Shown in pieces: positions 26,384-35,070 of a DNA stretch of 64,000 nucleotides; the stretch's first letter is position 1, and every line of letters begins with the position of its first letter. The stretch covers positions 744,001 to 808,000 of the forward strand of contig NZ_CP080421.1 of assembly GCF_019457515.1 (NCBI RefSeq), read 5' to 3'. The notes under the pieces are model-generated. The model was not told the DNA's origin, ran no database searches, and saw only the letters and a list, made by a program, of their open reading frames with translations. The translations under genes and the position numbers were made by a program. Origin of the DNA: Shewanella mesophila (GTDB lineage: Bacteria; Pseudomonadota; Gammaproteobacteria; Enterobacterales; Shewanellaceae).

Positions 26384-28070
26384 GACCAGTTTCCTTGTCA
26401 AAAATGTCGAGTTTAACGGCAACACCTTGCTTTCTTAGTTGCTCATAGAACTCTGGTAAGGTGCCTGTTGCGGTGTAATATCCTTGTACTTTTCCTTGTT
26501 CGTTGAAGCCCGTTTGTTGAAACTTAAAGATCTCCGATAGCTGTACCATCGAACCTTCGATCCCTGTGACTTCACAGATGCTGGTAATTCGTCTCGACCC
26601 ATCGGAGAAACGAGATTGCTGCACTATGATATTAACCGCAGAGGTGATCTGTTCACGTATTGCCATTACTGGCAGATCCATTCCTGCCATCATCACCATC
26701 ACTTCGAGGCGGGAAATACAGTCTCGTGGTGAGTTTGAATGAGCTGTTGTTAGTGAGCCATCATGCCCCGTGTTCATTGCCTGCAACATATCTAGCGCCT
26801 CACCACCACGACATTCGCCAATAACCACTCTATCTGGTCGCATACGTAGGCAGTTTTTCACCAGATCGCGGATCTCCACCGCTCCCTTGCCTTCTTGGTT
26901 AGGTGGCCGGGCTTCTAGCGCCACTAGATTGGGTTGGTAAAGCTGTAGTTCGGCTGCATCCTCTACTGTGACAATGCGTTCGTTGTCGGGGATAAAGTTT
27001 GATAGCACGTTCAGTAACGTTGTTTTACCTGAGCCCGTACCGCCAGAGATGACGATATTACGTTTTTGCATGACAGCCATTTCGAGAAAGTCCGCCATGG
27101 CTTCGCTCATCGAGCCGAACTTGACTAAGTCGGTGCAATTGAGCCTGCGTTGCATAAACTTACGTATTGTTATGCAGGGACCTTTTAGCGCTAGAGGAGG
27201 GATAACGGCATTAACCCTTGAGCCATCTTTTAGGCGAGCATCGACCATGGGCGAGCTTTCATCTATTCGCCTACCTATAGGTGTTACGATCCGCTCGATC
27301 GCACCTAAGACAGCTTGATCATCTGAAAAGGCAATATCTGAAAGATAAAGGTTACCTGCCTTTTCATAGAAGATCTGATCATGGCTATTAACCATGATCT
27401 CTGTGACATCGATATCGTCGATCAGTGCTTCTAAAGGACCTAGGCCTATGGTCTCGTCAAGTACCTCTTTGGTTAACGCAGCTACTTCGATCTCTTGTGG
27501 AAGATTGATGTTGTCGATGATCTGTTTGATCAATACTTCGCTTTGCGCTCTGAGTTCAACGTCACTCATTTCGTTAACGTTAACGCGGCGCAGATCCATC
27601 TGCTTAAGCAGTTCGGTATGTACCTTACGACGCCATTCGTTGCGCAGTTGTATCTTGGCGGCTAGCTCTGAATCTATTGTCGTTGGTGGTGCTACATCCT
27701 TTTTGGGGAGTGGCACTGCCGGCGTTGGAGCAGGCTGAGGCGCCGAGTCGGTCGCTGGTTTACTATTAAACTCAGGATCGCTGCTTTGCACTCTTAACTG
27801 GTAATCACCCACCTGTATTTTATCTTTGAGTGATAGCGGGCCAAATTCTTGATGCTTTTCATCATTGACCCTAATACCCGTTCGGCTCTTGTTATCTAGA
27901 ATGAAAATCCCTTGTTCATTTTGGCGTAACGTCGCGTGATGCTTAGAGATCTTAAAGCCTCTTAACACGATCAGTTGTTCTGGGTCTTTTCCAACAATGC
28001 ACTCACTATGAATACATTGAAACTCGCCAACCTTGGTGCCTTTTGTTGTACTCACTAAGACATTAAACAT
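26376..28070 (-). CDS. Tad pilus ATPase CpaF/TadA with N-terminal FHA domain
   Basis: The protein has 564 residues. Residues 1-95 are a forkhead-associated fold (VGKDPEQLIVLRGFKISKHH, LDNKSRTGIRVNDEKHQEFG), which binds phospho-threonine in other proteins. A Pro/Ala linker follows (about 105-130). The remainder is a CpaF-type secretion ATPase: Walker A NIVISGGTGSGKTTLLNVLS (near residue 345), RIVTVEDAAELQLYQPNLVA and DRVVIGECRGGEALDMLQAM. It drives pilus assembly. FHA fused to CpaF replaces the usual short N-terminus, and no TadZ gene is present, so the FHA part may take over localisation or control. It starts 9 bp after the secretin stop. Confidence 0.93.
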   Translation of the reverse strand: MFNVLVSTTKGTKVGEFQCIHSECIVGKDPEQLIVLRGFKISKHHATLRQNEQGIFILDNKSRTGIRVNDEKHQEFGPLSLKDKIQVGDYQLRVQSSDPEFNSKPATDSAPQPAPTPAVPLPKKDVAPPTTIDSELAAKIQLRNEWRRKVHTELLKQMDLRRVNVNEMSDVELRAQSEVLIKQIIDNINLPQEIEVAALTKEVLDETIGLGPLEALIDDIDVTEIMVNSHDQIFYEKAGNLYLSDIAFSDDQAVLGAIERIVTPIGRRIDESSPMVDARLKDGSRVNAVIPPLALKGPCITIRKFMQRRLNCTDLVKFGSMSEAMADFLEMAVMQKRNIVISGGTGSGKTTLLNVLSNFIPDNERIVTVEDAAELQLYQPNLVALEARPPNQEGKGAVEIRDLVKNCLRMRPDRVVIGECRGGEALDMLQAMNTGHDGSLTTAHSNSPRDCISRLEVMVMMAGMDLPVMAIREQITSAVNIIVQQSRFSDGSRRITSICEVTGIEGSMVQLSEIFKFQQTGFNEQGKVQGYYTATGTLPEFYEQLRKQGVAVKLDIFDKETGHE

Positions 28071-28079
28071 GTGACACTC

Positions 28080-29390
28080 CTAGTCCAAGATATAGAAAGC
28101 TTCGAGCTTAGTTGCTTCTTCGGCCATCTCTAGGCCACGATTGAGTTGAGCATCGTGATCTTCTTGCCCCGGATAGACAACGACTGGGGTGACAAAGATG
28201 ACTAATTCGGTCTTGTCATCTTTAAAGTCACGTGACTTGAATAGCTCTCCGAGGATGGGGATATCGCCGAGAATAGGAAACTTATTGACGATTTTTGACA
28301 TTTCGCTGTTAACCAAACCGGAGATCACTATGGTCTCGTGATTTTTAACATTGATGACAGATTCGGTGCGTCGGGTTAGCATGCCGGGAACGCCGTCAAC
28401 GGCAACGGAGGGATCGATAGAACTGACCTCTGCCATCACTCGGCTGACAATATTGAGCTCATCATCAACAACCGGCTCGATATCTAGTTTGATGCCATAT
28501 TCTTTAAATTCGACATCGACAGCACCTAAACCGCTGACGCTCCGAATTGGAAACTCACCACCAGCTAAGAAACTGGCTGACTCGCCACTGCGAGTGGTTA
28601 GGTTAGGCTCGGCGAGCATACGAGCATCACCCTTTTCCGATAACAGTTGGATCTGCGAGCCGATACCAGAGACGATACCCAGTGAGCTCCATCCGCGAGT
28701 ATCTAATACGCCGATATTACCTGTGATCGCTTCGGTTATTGCTTCGGTGTACTGGCCTGGAGAGGCGACATTGAATATGGGGTTAGCGGTAAAACCTTTT
28801 GCCACACCATAGGCGGGGCCCGCCATGGCGGTTTCCCATTTTATGCCGACATTGTTTAGTGTCGACTTATTGAATTCGACGATTTTGACCTGCATCTTCA
28901 CCATGGGAGCCATGGTTTTAGCAAACTTTAGATACTTCACCAGAGATACAATATTTGGACTGCCCTCAAGGATCTTCTCCAGTTGCTCTTTTTGCCCAAG
29001 TGCTGCTTCACCTTGCACTATGATTAGGCCGTCACTTTCGGTGACGGTCAGCGATGGAAAGGCGCTGAGCATCTTCTTTACCATTGCAGTTGTGCGTAGA
29101 CTGTTATCGGATGTCACAGTAAGACTTAGCTTGATCAACTTGCCATCTTTTTGCCAAAGCTGAAGATCGGTATTTCCCGGTGCTTCGCCGATAAGTAACA
29201 CTCCCTTATTATCAACGACTTTAGCGCTAAGTACTTTGCCGTTACCTACCACAATGCGTTCTACGTTGCTGGCCTTATAGAGTTCAACAGCTCCAACATA
29301 GAGTTTCATCTGTTTATTATTGTGTGCCATGGTGACAGAGGGCAGCATGAGGCAAACCCCAAAAAAGGCGATGATTTTTAATAGTTTCAT
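28080..29390 (-). CDS. cpaC: Tad pilus outer-membrane secretin (RcpA/CpaC)
   Basis: The 436-residue protein has a signal peptide (IIAFFGVCLMLPSVTMAH), an N-terminal pilus-assembly domain (VELYKASNVERIVVGNGKVL) and BON-like segments. The secretin core follows: LAEPNLTTRSGESASFLAGG, EFPIRSV, SVINVKNHETIVISGLVNSE, and FPILGDIPILGELFKSRDFK. It forms the outer-membrane channel for the Flp pilus. The ATG overlaps the cpaB stop by 4 bp. The C-terminus ends with an unusual short LEAFYILD tail. Confidence 0.94.
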   Translation of the reverse strand: MKLLKIIAFFGVCLMLPSVTMAHNNKQMKLYVGAVELYKASNVERIVVGNGKVLSAKVVDNKGVLLIGEAPGNTDLQLWQKDGKLIKLSLTVTSDNSLRTTAMVKKMLSAFPSLTVTESDGLIIVQGEAALGQKEQLEKILEGSPNIVSLVKYLKFAKTMAPMVKMQVKIVEFNKSTLNNVGIKWETAMAGPAYGVAKGFTANPIFNVASPGQYTEAITEAITGNIGVLDTRGWSSLGIVSGIGSQIQLLSEKGDARMLAEPNLTTRSGESASFLAGGEFPIRSVSGLGAVDVEFKEYGIKLDIEPVVDDELNIVSRVMAEVSSIDPSVAVDGVPGMLTRRTESVINVKNHETIVISGLVNSEMSKIVNKFPILGDIPILGELFKSRDFKDDKTELVIFVTPVVVYPGQEDHDAQLNRGLEMAEEATKLEAFYILD

Positions 29391-30283
29391 AATACGGCTT
29401 TATCTTTTTGTTGACTGAGCTGCTCTAACATCTCGTTTGAAAGGGGGTAGGTTTGGGTACTGGTCTTGATGCCGCTGCCACCGGTGATCACTTCGACACT
29501 ATTTTCTAGTCTCTCTTCTGAGGTATCGAAAATCTGTCCCTCATGTAACGAGACAAACTCTAGGGCTGAGGTCTCTTTTTGGTTTCTTAGTAGGGTAACG
29601 AAATTACCTTTCTCCTTGGCTAGTGCGACTCGCGCGGCATCTTCAACCGATAGGGCTAATGTCACTGTGTTGTAGGCATTTGGATTATCATAGAGGGTAT
29701 CGACTAGCTCGGGGTTGATATCAATACTGCGTCGTCCGGTCGCTAATACCGTTGCATCTTCGATAAGAAGTTGTAACTTTTCACGATCTTTGCCGTCTTT
29801 ATCTTCCTTAAAAGCGAGTAACACATCGATATGATCTGAAGGCACGAGCATGCCTGCCGATGAGTTAATTTCATCGATATCTATGGTAATGGCTCGCTGA
29901 CCCTCTTGGAGAATGTCTGAGAATTGGGCTACTCGCATACCGGGTAGATAGGTTCCAATGAGTGGTCTGCCCGGTAACATTGGCTCAAGTATCATCTGGC
30001 CCGCAACTTCGCCGAAGCGACTTGGGTGAATAGCATCCAGAGGCAGGGTATCGGCACGAATTTGCCGAACCGACATATTTTGATCTGAAATAATATCCCC
30101 TTTACGCAGCTCTTTGGTAGCAACGATGACGTCAGCCATCTCAATATTGTCACGTGACAGTTCATCACGTAGTTGTTGCTCTTTGGTGATAAAGTAATTT
30201 TTGGTTGCCCACGCTGAAATACCACCTAATACCAAGGCAATAACTAGCAATATCCAATTGAAATCAATTGATTTAAGTTTCAT
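29387..30283 (-). CDS. cpaB: Tad pilus assembly protein CpaB/RcpC
   Basis: The 298-residue protein has one N-terminal membrane helix (WILLVIALVLGGISAWATKN) followed by a SAF-type domain (MADVIVATKELRKGDIISDQ, LEPMLPGRPLIGTYLPG) and the RcpC-type RAITIDIDEINSSAGMLVPS, DHIDVLLAF. RcpC/CpaB supports secretin assembly and pilin modification in the periplasm. It is 14 bp downstream of the 63-residue pseudopilin and overlaps the secretin gene by 4 bp. Confidence 0.92.
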   Translation of the reverse strand: MKLKSIDFNWILLVIALVLGGISAWATKNYFITKEQQLRDELSRDNIEMADVIVATKELRKGDIISDQNMSVRQIRADTLPLDAIHPSRFGEVAGQMILEPMLPGRPLIGTYLPGMRVAQFSDILQEGQRAITIDIDEINSSAGMLVPSDHIDVLLAFKEDKDGKDREKLQLLIEDATVLATGRRSIDINPELVDTLYDNPNAYNTVTLALSVEDAARVALAKEKGNFVTLLRNQKETSALEFVSLHEGQIFDTSEERLENSVEVITGGSGIKTSTQTYPLSNEMLEQLSQQKDKAVL

Positions 30284-30297
30284 TGTAAAACCTGAAA

Positions 30298-30489
30298 TTA
30301 GTTAGGAAGAATCGATAAAGACTTGCTATAGGCAAAAGCGGTGTACCAATCGGTTAAGGTATCTGCGCTAATTTCTAAAACATTCTGATTATTGGATACC
30401 GGCGTTAGCAGTGCCGCGATGAGCGCCCCACATACCACTAGATATTCGACACTAGCCTGACCCCGGCCGTGTTTTCTGTTAAATCGCAT
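30298..30489 (-). CDS. Small Tad pseudopilin
   Basis: The protein has 63 residues. The N-terminus HGRGQASVEYLVVCGALIAA has the prepilin pattern of the other Tad pseudopilins here (G or GQ, then A/M-x-x-E-Y, then a hydrophobic helix), with the acidic residue at position 5 after the presumed cut. The 30-residue remainder is polar. It is 6 bp after the preceding gene, inside the Tad operon, which supports a real gene despite its size. Confidence 0.78.
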   Translation of the reverse strand: MRFNRKHGRGQASVEYLVVCGALIAALLTPVSNNQNVLEISADTLTDWYTAFAYSKSLSILPN

Positions 30490-30495
30490 TGGTTA

Positions 30496-31167
30496 TCATC
30501 CTTGTGTAACTTGATTGGCAACTATGTATACTTGTGAATTTTTGGTATCGAAACTAATGTCGACACTGTCCGTTCCTTGACTCATTTGTAGGGCGGCTTT
30601 ACCTGCCTTGGTATCAAGAATGGCCGAGTTTTCAACCCAACCTCTTTGTTGAAAGTGTCTGCGGTAATAGTGGTAGTTACTCGATAAACTCTGAGTGCTG
30701 CTGAGGATGACTGTTCTTCCCTGTTTATAGAGATCCTGTGATTGGATATCGGACAGTACAGCCGTGCCGCTAGGTTTGGGGAATTTGTCACGATTTACTT
30801 TAGCCAGCTGGGTGTCATCCATGTTCTTGGTGATGCCGACATAAGCGACAACTCCTTGATATTGCTGATTGATACGTGCTGTGAGTAGATAAGGTGGTTG
30901 GAGGCTATTGATCACATAGTCGCCGTTAAACATGCGGGCATCGAAGCGTTCACTGTCTGCCTGCCACTGCTTTTTAAAAAAGTCGGCCATCACCATCAAA
31001 CTACGCTTATCTTTGACCACCCATGTCTTCATTGGGTAGCCGTTGTATTGCATCTCATCGGCAACAATTTCCACTTCCGAAGTGTCTGGAAACTCGACAT
31101 TGGGCCAATCTTTGCCGTAAGCGAAGACGCTAACAAGGGTCAATGCGACGAACAAACTGGATTTCAT
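30496..31167 (-). CDS. Periplasmic protein of the Tad locus, function unknown
   Basis: The protein has 223 residues with a signal peptide (MKSSLFVALTLVSVFAYG). The mature part has two mixed halves, YPMKTWVVKDKRSLMVMADF followed by FKKQWQ, and a similar-looking SSNYHYYRRHFQQRGWVENS, hinting at an internal repeat in which each half ends on an aromatic-rich helix. No family is recognised. Its place between two pseudopilin genes, 3 and 6 bp away, makes a role in Tad pilus assembly likely. Confidence 0.75.
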   Translation of the reverse strand: MKSSLFVALTLVSVFAYGKDWPNVEFPDTSEVEIVADEMQYNGYPMKTWVVKDKRSLMVMADFFKKQWQADSERFDARMFNGDYVINSLQPPYLLTARINQQYQGVVAYVGITKNMDDTQLAKVNRDKFPKPSGTAVLSDIQSQDLYKQGRTVILSSTQSLSSNYHYYRRHFQQRGWVENSAILDTKAGKAALQMSQGTDSVDISFDTKNSQVYIVANQVTQG

Positions 31168-31170
31168 AGA

Positions 31171-32034
31171 TTAGCCTCCACAATTTTTGGTGCCATAGGT
31201 GCATAGGCGGTTACTAGGTAAGACATCAGGTTTCACAAAACCCAGCTTGAGTCGATTGGGCTTGAGTTCTTTGCCAAAGGGAATGATGCCGACAAGACGT
31301 TGCGCGGTTCTGATCACGCCAACATCCATATAGTTGGTCAGTACCAAACGGCGTACGCGGTTTTTAACATGGTGAGGTCCTGCGGCGTTCCACCCCGATG
31401 CGAGTAGGGCGCTTTGACCTTTGATCTTGAGGTTTAATTTGTCAAAAGGGGCGAGATATAGGTTCTCTAAATCCGTACTTACGCTGGCTCGGTAGTATTG
31501 GTCAAGTTCGAGGTCAAATCCTGTGTAAGAGATTAGATCAACCGCCTTCTCTACACTCTTACCGTAGAGGCCAGGAGTATCTCCGCCACGATTACTCGCG
31601 GTGAGTCTATCTAGCTCATTTTGGTTATTTGGTGATTCTTGAGTTGATTTTAAAATGGTAGCCTGTTGAGTATCTTGCTCCATTTGATGTTTAAGCAAGG
31701 GGTGAACATTCTGCTGCCAGTCCCATTTATCTTGATATCGGCTCGTAATTTGCTGGCCGTCAGTTTGATAAAAACGCCAAGGAATCTGTTTCATTAGCTC
31801 CGTTTCAGAGCGCTTTGCCACATACAAACCACTTCGGCTTGGCATCTGGTCTGGATTACGTTCTTTCCAAACGGTACGCTCCCATGCGCTGTAATGGGCC
31901 GCTTGTTCTGCTCTGTGCTGTGCTCCAGTAATTTTTGAGAGAAATGGCATCATGATCAGCAACGGGATCACCACGAAACTTAAGCCTATAATGCTTTCGA
32001 TCAGAGCTTGACCGCGTTGAGAGAATATAGCCAT
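31171..32034 (-). CDS. Tad pseudopilin (TadE/TadF-like, long)
   Basis: The protein has 287 residues. The N-terminus FSQRGQALIESIIGLSFVVI, followed by PLLIMMPFLSK, is a prepilin-type leader and helix with Glu at position 5 after the glycine. The long periplasmic part has no recognised domain and ends with two cysteines (RLCTYGTKNCGG). Its ATG overlaps the preceding stop by one base (TAATG). It is probably a minor pilus or assembly component. Confidence 0.8.
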   Translation of the reverse strand: MAIFSQRGQALIESIIGLSFVVIPLLIMMPFLSKITGAQHRAEQAAHYSAWERTVWKERNPDQMPSRSGLYVAKRSETELMKQIPWRFYQTDGQQITSRYQDKWDWQQNVHPLLKHQMEQDTQQATILKSTQESPNNQNELDRLTASNRGGDTPGLYGKSVEKAVDLISYTGFDLELDQYYRASVSTDLENLYLAPFDKLNLKIKGQSALLASGWNAAGPHHVKNRVRRLVLTNYMDVGVIRTAQRLVGIIPFGKELKPNRLKLGFVKPDVLPSNRLCTYGTKNCGG

Positions 32035-33425
32035 TACAACATCCTCGTTAAGGCTAGTACGATGCTACGCTCGCCATTGCTGGAGTCGGTTAAACGAGTC
32101 TGCCAGAACGGATTATAAAGATTACCGTACTCATGGCGGCCATCGGCCCTGACCCAAGCAGATAGATCGCGAGGACGTGAATAATAAGCTTGTGCGGTCG
32201 ACAGTGCGGTCATTCTATCGCCCAGCATCTCTTCATCGACAGCGGGATCTATTCCCTTTCCAACAAGCGTTGCAGTGTCAGTGGTGCGGACCTTGTCGCG
32301 AGACTTGGAGACGACGATAGCAATGTTATCTGTTTGGCTCTTTTTATAAGCATCGTTCGATAGGCCATAGAAAGGCCGTACACCACCGTAATCACCATGA
32401 GTTTCTTGGTTGTAGGCCGCGTATTTGGCTGCAGTTCCATTTGTTCTTCGACTTTCTCCCCAAGTGTTTCTGTTACCAACGCTCCATATGTCTGCACGAT
32501 CATCTGAGGTAGTTGCACCCCAACCGAGTGGGATTTCGTTGTAGCCACGCCAGCGACAGCCAGACCAACTGCAACGGAATCTAGATAGATGAAAACTGAT
32601 AGTATCCATAGAGGTCCAAGTTTCCGCCTCATTTTCACCATTGCTGATCAACTCACTGCCGCCAGTCTTATGGGTTTTCCAGCGCAGAGGGAAAGCGGTA
32701 AGTGACCAAGGGAATCCGAGCTTGTAGCTGCGTTTCTCACTGAATGAATCGCGAGAATTCAAGGTGACCCCAATGAAATCTCTAAATTGAGTACTCTTAC
32801 CTGAATTGGCTTGCCTAGAATGGCGGTTTTGGAATTTCATCCAGACGTCGCGAACATCACCAAGCAATTGTGGATTTTGCATCAAATCTAGCTTTGCGTT
32901 AGGGTCATTAGCCTTTACAACATCGCCAGCAGAGGCAACACTCGATGCAAGTCCTGCGTAATGAATAACTTGTTGTGAGCTGCTTAGTGCCCAGAGCATT
33001 TTATCTTCGAGAAAAATCATCCCTTCGAGGACAGGTTGAGCGACCTGATTTATGGTACCAACGGCGCTCTTAATTCCTGAAAGTACCTGACCAAGATAAG
33101 GCACCCAGCAGAGAGTGTTACAGGCATTTTGGGCGAATCGGTCCGTCATGTTAAACCAAGAGGAAAGCCCCACCATTTGGGCGATTGCGACTTGGTTTGC
33201 TACCGATGCGCGGTTGGTATAAGCCTTAAAGTTGAAGTCTCGAGCGGCGAAGGTGGCAACGCTGTAGGCGGTGTTATCGGCGGTATTTTGCAGCTTGGTG
33301 CCATTAAGGTTTAACTTTGATGTGTTAAAGCTGTACATGACGGTCATTAGCGCAAGTGACATTAACATTAACGATAATGCCATCGCTTGGCCACGCTGTT
33401 TAAAGCGTGTCGATATTGAATTCAT
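32034..33425 (-). CDS. TadG-like Tad pilus protein
   Basis: The protein has 463 residues. The start FKQRGQAMALSLMLMSLALM, then NGTKLQNTADNTAYSVATFA, is the TadG/putative Flp pilus-assembly N-terminus. It has a prepilin-like helix followed by a conserved NTADNTAYS-type segment. The rest is a large periplasmic part with paired cysteines (NACNTLCWVPYLG, RFRCSWSGCRWRGY) that may form disulfides. No von Willebrand MIDAS motif is evident. It is 43 bp after the second Flp gene. Confidence 0.82.
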   Translation of the reverse strand: MNSISTRFKQRGQAMALSLMLMSLALMTVMYSFNTSKLNLNGTKLQNTADNTAYSVATFAARDFNFKAYTNRASVANQVAIAQMVGLSSWFNMTDRFAQNACNTLCWVPYLGQVLSGIKSAVGTINQVAQPVLEGMIFLEDKMLWALSSSQQVIHYAGLASSVASAGDVVKANDPNAKLDLMQNPQLLGDVRDVWMKFQNRHSRQANSGKSTQFRDFIGVTLNSRDSFSEKRSYKLGFPWSLTAFPLRWKTHKTGGSELISNGENEAETWTSMDTISFHLSRFRCSWSGCRWRGYNEIPLGWGATTSDDRADIWSVGNRNTWGESRRTNGTAAKYAAYNQETHGDYGGVRPFYGLSNDAYKKSQTDNIAIVVSKSRDKVRTTDTATLVGKGIDPAVDEEMLGDRMTALSTAQAYYSRPRDLSAWVRADGRHEYGNLYNPFWQTRLTDSSNGERSIVLALTRML

Positions 33426-33468
33426 AGGGGGGATCTCTTGGAGTTAAAACGTCAGCGAAACAGCGATA

Positions 33469-33771
33469 TTAATCTACGCCGCTACCGCCTCCAGAACCCG
33501 TTCCACCGCTTGCGCCGTTGGCTCCTTCATTGTAGTTGCCTAAGTTGTAATCTTTATTGGCGACTTGAGTTGCTTTGCCAGCTGAGCTCTTGGCTGCGCC
33601 AATTTGTGCGCCTGAATCCTGGCCTGAAAGTTCGGCTGCTAAGCCTGCAACTTGATTGCGCATGGTTTTCCCGAAAAAGCTATAAACCCCAATGGCTGAT
33701 ACAGCAATTAAGGCGACTATGATGATGTATTCTGTCATTCCTTGACCCAGTATTGTTGATTTTTTCACCAT
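33469..33771 (-). CDS. Flp-type major pilin 2
   Basis: The protein has 100 residues. The prepilin motif is GQGMTEYIIIVALIAVSAIG followed by VYSFFGKTMRNQVAGLAAEL, nearly identical to the pilin encoded just upstream. The C-terminus differs: a glycine-rich tail, GASGGTGSGGGSGVD. Cleavage is expected after the glycine before MTEY. A hairpin lies between the two pilin genes. Confidence 0.9.
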   Translation of the reverse strand: MVKKSTILGQGMTEYIIIVALIAVSAIGVYSFFGKTMRNQVAGLAAELSGQDSGAQIGAAKSSAGKATQVANKDYNLGNYNEGANGASGGTGSGGGSGVD

Positions 33772-33795
33772 AAACTCCTTTTATGATCGGATTTA

Positions 33796-33822
33796 AAGCA
33801 AGAAGCACGCTACTTCTTGCTT
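33796..33822 (-). terminator. Hairpin between the two flp genes (attenuator or mRNA stabiliser)
   Basis: AAGCAAGAAG (33796-33805) pairs perfectly with CTTCTTGCTT (33813-33822) around a 7-nt loop. Only a short T stretch follows on the minus strand. Partial termination or 3'-end protection after the first pilin gene would give an excess of pilin 1 over downstream products. Confidence 0.6.
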
Positions 33823-33862
33823 ATATAGTATTAGTGGCTTGGAGTAGCGCTAATAGGTATTT

Positions 33863-34135
33863 CTAGTTGCTTTTAGCGCTGCTATTAGCCGCCTTGTCGT
33901 AGGAACCAAGGTTATAATCTTTATTTGCTACTTGGTCTGCCTTGGTTGCAGCACCTTGTGCATTAGTAATTTGACCGGAAGAATCATTTCCCGACATTTC
34001 TGCCGATAGTCCAGCGACCTGATTACGGATGGTTTTACCGAAGAAGCTGTATACACCGATAGCCGAAACGGCAATGAGTGCAACGATAATGATATATTCA
34101 GTCATACCTTGACCGCGTTGTTTTTTATTTAACAT
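33863..34135 (-). CDS. flp: Flp-type major pilin 1
   Basis: The protein has 90 residues. MLNKKQRGQGMTEYIIIVAL is the leader and start of the mature helix, and GVYSFFGKTIRNQVAGLSAE follows, shared with pilin 2. It is the first gene of the Tad locus, and AGGAGA lies close to the ATG. The main promoter is expected upstream, where a palindrome at 34201-34218 is found. Length and pattern match Flp pilins with an extended polar tail. Confidence 0.92.
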   Translation of the reverse strand: MLNKKQRGQGMTEYIIIVALIAVSAIGVYSFFGKTIRNQVAGLSAEMSGNDSSGQITNAQGAATKADQVANKDYNLGSYDKAANSSAKSN

Positions 34136-34187
34136 CTCTTTTCTCCTTGAGAATACATTTTTTAGACTAGGCTATTTTATCGTCACA

Positions 34188-34218
34188 ACTTTGTTACTCA
34201 ATTATCCAGATGGATAAT
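34188..34218 (-). promoter_or_regulatory. Palindromic candidate operator upstream of the Tad/Flp locus
   Basis: ATTATCCAGATGGATAAT (34201-34218) is an 8+8-bp inverted repeat with a 2-bp centre, 66 bp upstream of the flp ATG. Next to it, ACTTTGTTACT (34188-34198) is repeated exactly at 34913-34923 upstream of the LuxR-type gene. Size and shape suit a dimeric LuxR-family regulator. Confidence 0.5.
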
Positions 34219-34246
34219 ATTTTGTATTCTACTCTATCCATTGTAA

Positions 34247-34882
34247 TTACATTTGCTGTTGGTATTTTACCAATAGTTGCCCTCTGCTTCTGCAATTTGT
34301 TTTTTTATAGATGTTTTGCAGATGCATTTTTACTGTGTTGACTGAAACATTCATCTTGTTAGCGATTTCAGAATTTCTCAGTCCTTTACAGACAAAAGAG
34401 AGTACTTCTTTCTCTTTCTTGGTTATGCCTGAAAATAAGGTCACTTGATTACTTGAATGTGATTTTTTTTGCTGAGTTAGGATATATTTTGAAAGTGCTT
34501 TTAGGCTGAAATGTAAGTTTTCTCTCAGAACATTACCAACCATTTTCAATATGTTGTGAGGCGGTTCTTCGGTGTTAGTTGCAGCAGAGAAGCCGAGTTT
34601 TAAAAGAATCAGCTCATCATCTAAAGATAGCGTTTCACAGATAGCGACATGTTTACCATCTTCCATTACCGCTGGTGGAATATTGATAAGATCATTTTGG
34701 ACATTATTGATAAAGTGAAATAGGATCTTTTGCTCATGTTTAGAGTTTTTCCATGAGACGAGTGGATCGGTATTTTGGTGTGTGAGTATATTTGTTTTTA
34801 AGTTGAGTAAGCCCGCAGTGCTTCTTAATAATTGGATATTTCTAGGACATCTACTCAGGGTAAATAATTCACCATTATACAT
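34247..34882 (-). CDS. LuxR-type (GerE HTH) transcriptional regulator
   Basis: The protein has 211 residues. The C-terminal 60 residues are a LuxR/GerE helix-turn-helix: GITKKEKEVLSFVCKGLRNS, EIANKMNVSVNTVKMHLQNI and YKKTNCRSRGQLL. The N-terminal 140 residues are neither a clear receiver domain nor a clear autoinducer domain, similar to CsgD/VpsT-like regulators. It lies directly upstream of the flp gene in the same direction, 111 bp away, so it probably controls the Tad pilus. Confidence 0.87.
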   Translation of the reverse strand: MYNGELFTLSRCPRNIQLLRSTAGLLNLKTNILTHQNTDPLVSWKNSKHEQKILFHFINNVQNDLINIPPAVMEDGKHVAICETLSLDDELILLKLGFSAATNTEEPPHNILKMVGNVLRENLHFSLKALSKYILTQQKKSHSSNQVTLFSGITKKEKEVLSFVCKGLRNSEIANKMNVSVNTVKMHLQNIYKKTNCRSRGQLLVKYQQQM

Positions 34883-35070
34883 TTCACTTCCTTATGAGAC
34901 TTATAATGTACTACTTTGTTACTAGGATTATGTTTGAAACGACTAAATCGTACGACTTTATTGTTATGTTAGTTGTATCAAAATATGTTGGCTATTTTAT
35001 CTATATATTAATTAAACACAAGCCCGTAGGTTGCTAGCCTTACAATGTGGCAGAAATGAAACAAGTAAGT

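Noticed and set aside
27394..27738. Long serine-rich plus-strand frame inside the CpaF gene
   Set aside because: It is fully antisense to the conserved ATPase coding sequence, whose motifs are clear.
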